Assembly: GCA_016432585.1 (NCBI GenBank) | Contig: CP066696.1 | Location: forward strand, 62,001 to 126,000 | Length of the DNA: 64,000 nucleotides | Reading direction: 5' to 3' | Origin: Candidatus Saccharibacteria bacterium | Lineage (GTDB): Bacteria > Patescibacteriota > Saccharimonadia > Saccharimonadales > Saccharimonadaceae | Shown here: piece after piece, positions 51,146 to 58,396 of the stretch | Layout: each line of letters starts with the position of its first letter | How positions within the stretch are numbered: the first letter of the stretch is position 1 | Notes under the pieces: generated by a model | The model's input: only the letters and a program-made list of their open reading frames with translations | Told to the model about the DNA's origin: nothing | Databases searched by the model: none | Translations under genes and position numbers: made by a program

Positions 51146-53461
51146 ATGCATAAACGTTTTCAAAAACTTACTTCTTCAAAATGGCTTCGAAGGTTGTTGC
51201 CAGCTGTCCTTATTATCGTTTGGATAACTCTTGCGGGTATTGGTGGGCCATATTTTGGCAAGATCGACGAAGTGTCGAGTAATGACCTGACTGCCTTCTT
51301 GCCAAGCAATGCCGAATCAACAAAGGTAAACGATGAGCTTGCGAAGTTCCGCGATAGTAATACGCTGCCGCTTTTGGTGGTGTTTGATAAGGGCGGCGAA
51401 AAACTAAGCGAGGCAGACAAGACGGCGCTAAAAGATGCGGCCGCAAAAATTCAGGATATTGATGGGGTAGTCGATGACGTGTCGCCGCCGCTGATATCCG
51501 AGGACGGCAAGGCGGCATTTATTGCCGTTCCGCTAGAAGTGGGCGGGGAATTTAAAGAGATTTTTGCCGAGATAAAAGGTGATTTAGACGGCACAAACCT
51601 GGCAACCGATTATAAGTTTACCGGTCCGGCATCGTTTGCCGAGGATATTCAAGGGGCATTTGCGGGAATAGACGGCACGCTACTGCTAGTGGCGCTTGCG
51701 GTGGTATTTGTGATTTTGCTTGTCGTATATCGCTCACCTCTTTTGCCGGTTATTGTTTTAGTGGGTGCCATGAGCGCGCTGGCGACGGCAATTTTGCTGG
51801 TGTGGCACTTGGCGAAGGCAGATGTTTTGCAATTAAACGGCCAAGTGCAGGGGATTTTGTTTATCTTGGTTATTGGTGCAACGACCGATTACGCGCTGCT
51901 ATATATTGCAAGGTACAAAGAGGAATTAACACGACACAAAACGGCGTGGCAGGCGACAGTTGCGGCGCTTAGGGCGTCGTTTGAACCAATACTTGCGGCT
52001 GGTGGAACGGTGGCTGCTGGGCTTTTGTGTTTGCTACTTTCAGACCTCGAATCGAACAAGGCCTTAGGACCAGTTGGGGGAATAGGGATCGGACTTGCGG
52101 TTATCACTTCCCTCACCTTCCTTCCCTCTTTGCTTTTGGTATTTGGGCGTTCGGTATTTTGGCCGCGCCGACCAAAATACGAACCGGAACTGCGCAATGA
52201 TTACGAACACCGCCACTCACTTTGGGTAAAAGTTGGTTCGCTCGTTCACCGCCACCCGCGCCGAATATGGGCGGGAACGGCAGGGTTACTGTTGCTTGCT
52301 TGTGTTGGAATCTTTCAATTAAAGGCCGATGGCGTGCCGCAGAACCAACTGATACTCGGATATTCAGAGGCACGTGAAGGTCAAAAGGTGCTCGATGCTC
52401 ACTTTGCGAGTGGCTCGGGATCACCGGTATATGTGCTGGTAAACGAGGGCGAGCTTAAAAAGACAGCGTACAAGCTGGATATGAATAAAGGAATTGATTC
52501 TGTCAGTGTTACGGCGACAGATACGCCGTCGGGTTCTGCGCCGGTGGGCGTTACCGAACGCGAGCTAAAGGCGACAATCAAAAAGCAAGTGACAGCAGAA
52601 CGCGCAAAGCAGGTGGCTGCAGTAAAGGCGCAGATCACCAAGCAAATGGCAGGGCTACCTCAACCGGTTATTGACCAGGCAGTGAAAGCTGCTATGACCA
52701 AGATACCATCTGTCGATACGATTGCGGCTAGTGCGTATCCATTTAAAAATGCAAAAAACAAGGTGATTGACGGCAAGGTGCTTTTGCAGGCAACCCTCGT
52801 TGATCAGGCAGATTCGCTTGCTGCACGCGAAACGGTAAAGCAACTGCGTGCTGATTTTAAAGAAGTGGGATCGAGCGCTTTAGTAGGTGGGGTGAGTGCC
52901 GTGCAGTACGATACGAACCAGGCGTCGCTTCGAGATAGGGCTCTTTTGATACCAGTTATATTGGTGGTTATTACGATTATTCTTATGCTGCTGCTTAGAG
53001 CGATTATTGCACCGTTAGTGTTGTTGCTAACAACGGTTGTGTCGTTTGCGGCAACGCTTGGTATTGCTGCCCTGCTGTTTAATAATGTCCTTGGTTTTCC
53101 GGGCGCCGACCCATCGGTGGTGATATTTGGGTTTGTGTTCTTGGTGGCGCTTGGTATCGACTACAATATCTTCCTTATGACGCGAGTGCGCGAAGAGACA
53201 ATAAAGTGGGGCGTCAGCAAGGGAACGATAAAAGGCCTTGTGGTAACGGGCGGGGTAATAACATCGGCGGGGATCGTGCTGGCAGCAACATTTGCAGCAC
53301 TTGGCGTTATCCCAATTTTGTTCCTGGCGCAACTGGCGTTTATTGTAGCGTTCGGCGTGTTACTTGATACGATTGTCGTGCGTTCGCTATTGGTGCCGGC
53401 GCTCACGCTAGAAATTGGCAAGTGGATGTGGTGGCCGTCGAAGGCGGGCAAGAAAAAGTAA
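51146..53461 (+). CDS. MMPL/RND-family exporter
   Basis: A 771-residue protein with the RND layout: one N-terminal helix, an external domain (about 40-180), a bundle of helices (about 185-400), a second external domain (about 400-600) and a final bundle. The GQVQGILFILVIGATTDYALL helix carries the proton-relay Asp-Tyr, repeated as FGFVFLVALGIDYNIFLMTR in the second half. MMPL members export lipids or lipoconjugates in Actinobacteria. Substrate unknown. It ends at a strong terminator. Confidence 0.92.
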   Translation: MHKRFQKLTSSKWLRRLLPAVLIIVWITLAGIGGPYFGKIDEVSSNDLTAFLPSNAESTKVNDELAKFRDSNTLPLLVVFDKGGEKLSEADKTALKDAAAKIQDIDGVVDDVSPPLISEDGKAAFIAVPLEVGGEFKEIFAEIKGDLDGTNLATDYKFTGPASFAEDIQGAFAGIDGTLLLVALAVVFVILLVVYRSPLLPVIVLVGAMSALATAILLVWHLAKADVLQLNGQVQGILFILVIGATTDYALLYIARYKEELTRHKTAWQATVAALRASFEPILAAGGTVAAGLLCLLLSDLESNKALGPVGGIGIGLAVITSLTFLPSLLLVFGRSVFWPRRPKYEPELRNDYEHRHSLWVKVGSLVHRHPRRIWAGTAGLLLLACVGIFQLKADGVPQNQLILGYSEAREGQKVLDAHFASGSGSPVYVLVNEGELKKTAYKLDMNKGIDSVSVTATDTPSGSAPVGVTERELKATIKKQVTAERAKQVAAVKAQITKQMAGLPQPVIDQAVKAAMTKIPSVDTIAASAYPFKNAKNKVIDGKVLLQATLVDQADSLAARETVKQLRADFKEVGSSALVGGVSAVQYDTNQASLRDRALLIPVILVVITIILMLLLRAIIAPLVLLLTTVVSFAATLGIAALLFNNVLGFPGADPSVVIFGFVFLVALGIDYNIFLMTRVREETIKWGVSKGTIKGLVVTGGVITSAGIVLAATFAALGVIPILFLAQLAFIVAFGVLLDTIVVRSLLVPALTLEIGKWMWWPSKAGKKK

Positions 53462-53464
53462 ATA

Positions 53465-53494
53465 AAAAAGCCGCTCGGTAAAGAGCGGCTTTTT
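53465..53494. terminator. Bidirectional rho-independent terminator
   Basis: AAAAAGCCGCTC, loop GGTAAA, GAGCGGCTTTTT. It serves the MMPL gene and the convergent secreted-protein gene. Confidence 0.88.
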
Positions 53495-53507
53495 GTATGT
53501 TTAGGCT

Positions 53508-54125
53508 TTAGCGCCAGTGCTTGTCGTCGTGGTCATGGTGGTCGTGGTGACCGTAGCCGTGGCCGTAGTATGGGCTAAAGTAGCCTTTGCCTATCATCAA
53601 GTATTTAACATTGATGTTGTTGTCGGCTGCCCATTGCTTAAGCTCGGTGCGCATTGCGTCGCGCTTGTCTTTTAGCTCTTCGCGTTTAGCTTCGATTTTT
53701 ACTTTTTGCTCGGCAGTAATCTTACCCTCGTCTACGAGTTTTTGAAGGTCATATTTAAAGACGTATTCAACGTCGATTCCTTCAGTCTCGGCCCAAACTT
53801 CCAACGCGTCGTGCTCGGCTTTCATTTCAGCACGAACCTCTGTTAGTTTGGTTTCGATGGCAGTTTTCTGCTCGGCGGTTATCTTGCCCTTGTCTACTAA
53901 TGTTTGTAGGTAGGCAGAGACCTTAGCTTCTTCTTGGTCCGATTTGTAATCGTCGAACACTGCTTGAACCTCGGCTTCGCTAAGGTTGAATTCTTGTGCA
54001 ATTCGAGCGACTAAATCGTCGTTTTTGTTATCGTGAAAGGCAAATGCTGCGTTCGCGCCCACCGTTCCTGCAATTCCTATAGTGGCGGCGACTCCCGCGA
54101 TGAGTAGTGATTTTTTGGTTAGCAT
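53508..54125 (-). CDS. Secreted helical protein with His-rich tail
   Basis: A 205-residue exported protein. Signal peptide residues 1-29 (KKSLLIAGVAATIGIAG, NAAFA). The mature chain has two copies of a helical repeat with LV-D-(K/E)-GKITAEQK-(T/V)-x-IE (near residues 80 and 135). It ends in a His/Asp-rich tail (GHHDHHDHDDKH). Repeats of this kind occur in many Gram-positive and CPR surface proteins of unknown function. The tail suggests binding of Zn, Ni or Cu. A GGGAG site precedes ATG. It lies beside the Cys-rich gene at 54422. Confidence 0.72.
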   Translation of the reverse strand: MLTKKSLLIAGVAATIGIAGTVGANAAFAFHDNKNDDLVARIAQEFNLSEAEVQAVFDDYKSDQEEAKVSAYLQTLVDKGKITAEQKTAIETKLTEVRAEMKAEHDALEVWAETEGIDVEYVFKYDLQKLVDEGKITAEQKVKIEAKREELKDKRDAMRTELKQWAADNNINVKYLMIGKGYFSPYYGHGYGHHDHHDHDDKHWR

Positions 54126-54359
54126 GAGTAATGCTCCCTCTGTTAGCTACTTATATTGCGCAGTCTGCTATTTTGCTTGTCGTACACCTTTTAAAAAACT
54201 TCGTAACGCCGCTGCGTTATAGGTGCATCATCTCGACGCGTCTATTCAGCTGCCTTTCAATAATACGAAGGCAATATGAGAGAATGCTGAAAGCGAAAGG
54301 TTTTTATCAGCAAAATAGAAAATGACGAAACGAAATCACTCTAGTGACAGCCATATTTT
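54126..54359. other. Intergenic region without recognised gene
   Basis: About 235 bases between the divergent His-rich and Cys-rich genes. Open frames here have no ribosome binding site and no coding character. TATAAG near 54148-54153 on the minus strand may be the -10 box of the His-rich protein gene. Confidence 0.4.
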
Positions 54360-54368
54360 TGATAGTAT
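54360..54368 (+). promoter_or_regulatory. Extended -10 promoter of Cys-rich gene
   Basis: TGATAGTAT. The start would be near 54375, just before an 8-bp inverted repeat at 54378-54396. Confidence 0.5.
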
Positions 54369-54377
54369 ATTTTATGT

Positions 54378-54396
54378 GCCCAAAATAGTTTTGGGC
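54378..54396. promoter_or_regulatory. Inverted repeat in leader of Cys-rich gene
   Basis: GCCCAAAA, spacer TAG, TTTTGGGC: a perfect 8-bp inverted repeat at the predicted transcription start. It may be an operator for a metal-responsive repressor or an RNA hairpin. No repressor gene is adjacent. Confidence 0.5.
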
Positions 54397-54421
54397 GCCG
54401 ACGAGCAATGGGGGTGGCGAG

Positions 54422-54556
54422 ATGTTTCGCGTAGTGTATGGCCTTGTCGTTCGAATGGTCGACAAGGCAAACAAGTGCTGTAACCACGACGAATCGACCG
54501 CGTGTCGATGTCAGGCTGGCTGCACCTGCAAGTGCGATGGTTGTGCGTGTTCGTAA
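54422..54556 (+). CDS. Metallothionein-like Cys-rich small protein
   Basis: A 44-residue protein. The first 18 residues are ordinary (MFRVVYGLVVRMVDKANK); the rest is packed with Cys as CC, CRC, CTCKC and CAC: nine Cys plus one His in 26 residues (CCNH...CRCQAGCTCKCDGCACS). This density and the CxC spacing are typical of metallothioneins, which bind Cu(I), Zn or Cd. It has a GGGGG ribosome binding site eight bases upstream, an extended -10 promoter and an inverted repeat in the leader. It does not match SmtA or MymT closely by eye, so it could be a new family. Confidence 0.65.
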   Translation: MFRVVYGLVVRMVDKANKCCNHDESTACRCQAGCTCKCDGCACS

Positions 54557-54563
54557 ATGAGCG

Positions 54564-54622
54564 CGCGATGTCGACGAGTAGGTTGGTAGCCCATTGCCTT
54601 CCTGCTGCTCGTCGCACATCCA
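54564..54622. repeat. Inverted repeat after Cys-rich gene
   Basis: GATGTCGACGAG at the left pairs with CTCGTCGCACATC at the right with one bulged base, around a loop of about 30 bases. It lies between the convergent Cys-rich and quinone-reductase genes and may help end transcription, but lacks a T-run. Confidence 0.4.
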
Positions 54623-54625
54623 AAA

Positions 54626-55561
54626 TTATTTAATCCTAATCGCGACTTTTCCAAGAACTTCGCCGCTTTCGCGTGCGCGCTGTGCCTCGGCGATTTGATC
54701 GAGGGGGAATGTTGCGCCAATTCGCGGCGTTATGACACCTTGTTCTACAAGGTCGCGGAGCGTATCGAGATACCCAGTAGTGACATGTGTCATTTGGTGG
54801 ATTGCCGTTACCTCTAGCTTGGCGGCGAGGGCGCTGTCGGCGTCGGCCGCCATAGATACCGCGATACCGCCTTTCTTAAGAATAGCGAGGGATTTGTCGA
54901 AGGTGTCGCCGCCAACCGTATCGAATACTGCGTCGTAGTCTTTTAATAGGGCAGAGAAGTCATTTGTTTTGTAGTCGATCACTTCATCGGCGCCAAGTTG
55001 TTTTGCTAGCTCGATACCTTCTCTGGTAGCAGCAGTGGCAACGTATGCGCCAATATTCTTCGCAAGCTGAATCGCAATCGAGCCGATTGCGCCCGCGCCA
55101 CCGTTGATAAAGATTTTTTGGTTGACAGCCAGTTTAATATGCTCGGTAAGCGCCTGAATCGCGCTTACTCCCGCAAGAGGGAGTGATGCTGCCTCGGTAA
55201 AGCCGAGGTTTTCTGGCATTTTGGCGATTTGCGTGGCACTAGTAGCGGCAAATTCGGCGAACGCACCGCTGTTACCTGCGACTATATTTGCCTGGCCATA
55301 TACTTTGTCGCCAACGGTAAAATCAGTAACATCTTCGCCGGCCTCGGTTACAACGCCCGCAATATCCCCGCCAAGCGTTGCCGGGAGCTGAAGGGGCACG
55401 TTTTGCTGCAAGTAGCCTTCGCGAACAATCGTATCAAACGGGTTAAGGCTAGCGGCGTGAACCTCTACGACAACCTGACCAGGCTTTGCTACGGGCATAT
55501 CCGTATCGTTGATTTTTACAACCGACGCGTCACCATATTCGGTAATTTGTGCTGCTTTCAT
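54626..55561 (-). CDS. Quinone oxidoreductase-like MDR dehydrogenase
   Basis: A 311-residue medium-chain dehydrogenase of the zeta-crystallin/QOR type. It begins MKAAQITEYGDASVVKI, has the LGGDIAGVVTEAG domain and the cofactor loop INGGAGAIGSIAIQLAKN (AxxGxxG). No catalytic zinc ligands are seen. It probably reduces quinones or unsaturated carbonyls with NADPH. A GGAGGG site precedes ATG. Confidence 0.9.
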   Translation of the reverse strand: MKAAQITEYGDASVVKINDTDMPVAKPGQVVVEVHAASLNPFDTIVREGYLQQNVPLQLPATLGGDIAGVVTEAGEDVTDFTVGDKVYGQANIVAGNSGAFAEFAATSATQIAKMPENLGFTEAASLPLAGVSAIQALTEHIKLAVNQKIFINGGAGAIGSIAIQLAKNIGAYVATAATREGIELAKQLGADEVIDYKTNDFSALLKDYDAVFDTVGGDTFDKSLAILKKGGIAVSMAADADSALAAKLEVTAIHQMTHVTTGYLDTLRDLVEQGVITPRIGATFPLDQIAEAQRARESGEVLGKVAIRIK

Positions 55562-55676
55562 TTTATCCCTCCAAGATTTTAGTGCTACTTTAATGATAGG
55601 TTACTATATTAAATATAGCAACTTTCAAAAAGTCAGAGTTGTCTTTGGTGGCTTGAAGCTATAAAGTTAAGGCAGT

Positions 55677-56204
55677 ATGACTAAATCACTAGCCAAGAGG
55701 CATTCGGCGGCGAAGGGTATTAAATTCGTTTTTCGTTCTTCGGACTGGGCTATTATCCCTATGGCTATTCTAGTGGCCTATGCTTGGTATCTTGTTTTTA
55801 CTAGTCGCATTGTGCTGCATGTAGATATGTTTACTACATGGTATCACAACATAATCTTCCACCCAGCCGTCTCCGCTTTAGCTATCGCCATATTTGGGTC
55901 ATTATATATTTATCGGGACATTTTACGCAAAGATGTTGGAAAGTATGGTCGAGCAGTCGCCTATCTATTCGCAATTCTCGTCGTATGGTTTCTTTTCCTT
56001 CTGTTGGGTGGTTTGATGATAAACGAATCAAGTCCGATGTGCACGGGCTTAATGGGTGGAAGGACGCCATGTATCGAGGTGGATCAGCTTAAATTCTATC
56101 TGCTTTTTCTTAATCCATATTCACTTGTGCTTTGGGCTGTTCTCAGTATCATCGGCTCTGTTCTTACTGTGCTGAAAATCAGGCGTGAGTCCAAGCTAGA
56201 GTAA
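55677..56204 (+). CDS. Membrane protein, unknown
   Basis: A 175-residue protein with four hydrophobic segments (about 25-45, 60-78, 90-112, 140-165) and a loop with two Cys (SSPMCTGLMGGRTPCIE) placed outside for a disulfide. A TATAAA box lies 11 bases before ATG and AAGG about six bases before it. No family recognised. It ends at a terminator that also marks the left side of the low-GC island. Confidence 0.62.
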   Translation: MTKSLAKRHSAAKGIKFVFRSSDWAIIPMAILVAYAWYLVFTSRIVLHVDMFTTWYHNIIFHPAVSALAIAIFGSLYIYRDILRKDVGKYGRAVAYLFAILVVWFLFLLLGGLMINESSPMCTGLMGGRTPCIEVDQLKFYLLFLNPYSLVLWAVLSIIGSVLTVLKIRRESKLE

Positions 56205-56208
56205 TAAA

Positions 56209-56232
56209 AAGAATCGCTTGGAGGCGATTCTT
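56209..56232 (+). terminator. Rho-independent terminator
   Basis: AAGAATCGC, loop TTGGAG, GCGATTCTT. Confidence 0.7.
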
Positions 56233-56252
56233 CAAATAATTTCCTGGTAGGA

Positions 56253-56354
56253 GTGGCCAACTCGAAGTGGAACTCTATCCGTCGAGAACTGATCGAAATG
56301 AGTCGCATCGTAGAGTACGCCAGAGAACAGAATATTCAGATAATTAAGCAATAA
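56253..56354 (+). CDS. Possible 33-residue frame or gene remnant
   Basis: GTG at 56253 opens a frame beginning VANSKWNSIRRELIEMSRIV and ending IIKQ before TAA. The sequence looks like real helical protein, but there is no ribosome binding site at a proper distance and the frame may continue a lost gene. It sits at the left edge of the accessory island. The region 56205-56472 holds nothing else recognisable. Confidence 0.25.
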   Translation: MANSKWNSIRRELIEMSRIVEYAREQNIQIIKQ

Positions 56355-56472
56355 GGATAGAACAGGACACTCCTGCGTTGCGCTTATGTTATATCACGAC
56401 TATAATAGGGGTATAACCAAAATGCTATCGGTTTGAATGTTTAAATAAAAATGCTATAAATGAAATATATAT

Positions 56473-56715
56473 ATGCCTGGTGAAATTTTAGAGAGAGTTA
56501 ATTTTTGGGAAGTTTTTAGACGTGGTCAAAACGACTCCTTGATCACGATAGTTCCTATTATTGTTAGTACCGCGCGTTTTGAGGCGGATACTATAGTAAA
56601 TAAGGGTTCTACGTTGGGTGGCATCGATTTTCATACGTATATTGACCGTGATATAGCTATAACAAAAACGGATTCAGGTACTTACATTATTAAGGGCTTT
56701 TACCTTCCAGAGTAA
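56473..56715 (+). CDS. 80-residue protein of accessory island, unknown
   Basis: A small protein starting MPGEILERVNFWEVF, with beta-strand-rich middle (SLITIVPIIVSTARF) and a YIIKGFYLPE end. The upstream sequence is AT-rich without a clear ribosome binding site. Codon use (ATA, AGA) differs from housekeeping genes to the left. No family is recognised. Seven bases before the next gene, so likely one unit. Confidence 0.55.
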   Translation: MPGEILERVNFWEVFRRGQNDSLITIVPIIVSTARFEADTIVNKGSTLGGIDFHTYIDRDIAITKTDSGTYIIKGFYLPE

Positions 56716-56722
56716 GAAAATT

Positions 56723-57169
56723 ATGTTTATCAAACTGCGCAACTGGTTGATAAAAATTCTGGGCGGCACGACTTCTAGCCCTGTGCAGCAGCCATCGGCA
56801 TCAGTGTCTCGGCGTAGTCAAAGAAGGGGAAATGCTAATAGTGGGAGCGTTATCATTGCGCCCACAACGGATATTCGAATCGACAACCTTGAGAAACAGA
56901 TCAAGGCTTTAGAGAAAACTACAGACAAACACCACGGAGAGCAGCGCAACATAATTATAGGCGCCGTATTTGCCACCGTGCTAATCGTTGCGTCTGTTGC
57001 TGCGGAAGTAATAATGTTTAATGCTACTTTTAACCAAAATCTCGATTCCGCTCAAAAACAGCAACGTGAAGATTATAAGTCACTGCAAGAAGAAATCAAC
57101 AGGACGAAAGACGCCCTGCATCAAGAGATAATTACTCAAATACGACCAACACCACCACAGCAACAGTAA
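56723..57169 (+). CDS. Membrane-anchored coiled-coil protein of accessory island
   Basis: A 148-residue protein: basic Ser-rich N-terminus (SRRSQRRGN), a helix (IRIDNLEKQIKALEKTTDKH), one membrane segment (about 77-98, IIIGAVFATVLIVASVAAEVI), then a coiled coil and Pro/Gln end. No catalytic motif. It may be a membrane partner in the same system as the KAP NTPase, which also has N-terminal helices; this is inferred from location only. Confidence 0.55.
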   Translation: MFIKLRNWLIKILGGTTSSPVQQPSASVSRRSQRRGNANSGSVIIAPTTDIRIDNLEKQIKALEKTTDKHHGEQRNIIIGAVFATVLIVASVAAEVIMFNATFNQNLDSAQKQQREDYKSLQEEINRTKDALHQEIITQIRPTPPQQQ

Positions 57170-57514
57170 CTCGCAGGTTCAATAGTCCGAACTGCCTTTT
57201 AGTTTTAAGGATGAACTCCCGATGTCCTCTAGCATAAGTATATTAAAAGTATATTCTTATTGCATTGCAAGAGTTACACTAGTGGCATAGGATTGATACA
57301 AGTGACATAAGTGGTGGTGACACTTGAGCGAGTAACAAACACCATAGGTCTAAGAGAATAGTAACGATAAAGGCAAATGGCAAAAAAGTCATTGAGATTG
57401 ACGAACAGTCCATTGAAAAAAATCTTGACTATTTATCCAGATGACTGAGCTTCGACAAGACAACTTTACATCAAGCTAAGAAGTGATGTATTTGTTCCCT
57501 AGCGTCCCTTCATG
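57170..57514. other. Gene-poor stretch in accessory island
   Basis: 345 bases with no convincing gene. A coding-looking but start-less frame on the plus strand around 57355-57440 reads IVTIKANGKKVIEIDEQSIE and ends DYLSR; it may be a gene remnant. A 10-base repeat AAGTATAT occurs twice near 57236-57256. Confidence 0.4.
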
Positions 57515-58279
57515 CTATTTTTTACGCTCCTCGGAGACAAGAAGATGCTGATAATTTTCTGCTAGCTCAAAACTACCGTTTACAAGCTGAATGGCAAGTA
57601 AAATGGCTGTTCCGATATTAAATATACTCTTAGCGATATCTTGTTTTTTAGACGACTGTCGGATACTAGGATATTGGCGAAGTAGGCTACCGAATATCTC
57701 ATCGACCTTTCGCAGAACCTCGTGGGGGCCGAGAGTGTCATAGTGGTTTAAGGCGTAGTGAAGCTCGTCAAGTCGGTGGAGGAAGAAGTCTGTAAACTTA
57801 TTATCCAGATCGGCGGATTTGATATCTTCCATCAATTGAGATACTGATCCTAAGAGATCTTTGAGGTTATCTTTGGAGGGTAGCGCTTCGGGGCAGTGTA
57901 TGTCGAGATAGGCACTAATCATTTCAAGAGAAGATTCTAGAGAATGTGGTATGCTATTCGCAACACTTACAGCGTCACTATCCAGGATTAATCCTGACAA
58001 GACCTTTTCGAGGTCAGTGACCACGCGATTAAATGGGGTGGGGTTAAGGCTTTCGATCTTTCCAAGATCCATGCGAATTTGCCCAGGAACTCTCCAGAGC
58101 TCGCCTATAATTTGCATAAGCATACTAGTGTCGTCGATGTCGTATCCATACATTCTTGCAAGGGCATGACGAACTGTTCTTTGATTACGTTTGTCTGATG
58201 GAGGCGGGGCGGATTGACGGAATTTGTGAAGAAGTATTACTGCACGATTCGCAGAGTTTGTTTGTAGCGCATCACTCAT
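57515..58279 (-). CDS. Unknown helical protein divergent to KAP NTPase
   Basis: A 254-residue protein, mostly helical, with one hydrophobic stretch near the C-terminus (IFNIGTAILLAIQLV, about 220-236). No known motif. A TATACT box lies 10 bases upstream of its ATG on the minus strand. It is divergent from the KAP NTPase with 117 bases between starts, and shares the island's AT-rich codon use (ATA, AGA), so the two may belong to one defence-like module. Confidence 0.6.
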   Translation of the reverse strand: MSDALQTNSANRAVILLHKFRQSAPPPSDKRNQRTVRHALARMYGYDIDDTSMLMQIIGELWRVPGQIRMDLGKIESLNPTPFNRVVTDLEKVLSGLILDSDAVSVANSIPHSLESSLEMISAYLDIHCPEALPSKDNLKDLLGSVSQLMEDIKSADLDNKFTDFFLHRLDELHYALNHYDTLGPHEVLRKVDEIFGSLLRQYPSIRQSSKKQDIAKSIFNIGTAILLAIQLVNGSFELAENYQHLLVSEERKK

Positions 58280-58381
58280 ATTATTGACAAGTATACTCTA
58301 AATGTACTAGTTAAGTAAAACTGAGTAACCGAAAAAGAATAAGCGTTATAAACTATAAATGCATAAATAACAACTATAGTT

Positions 58382-58390
58382 TGGTATAGT
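58382..58390 (+). promoter_or_regulatory. Extended -10 promoter of KAP NTPase (leaderless)
   Basis: TGGTATAGT, then six bases (GTATAT) and ATG 58397. Confidence 0.55.
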
Positions 58391-58396
58391 GTATAT

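Noticed and set aside
54341-54619. Minus-strand frames of 83-92 residues
   Set aside because: They lie antisense to the Cys-rich gene, lack a ribosome binding site and have arginine-rich shadow composition.
57340-57443. Start-less coding-looking frame in the island
   Set aside because: There is no ATG, GTG or TTG at a suitable place and no ribosome binding site; noted only as a possible remnant.
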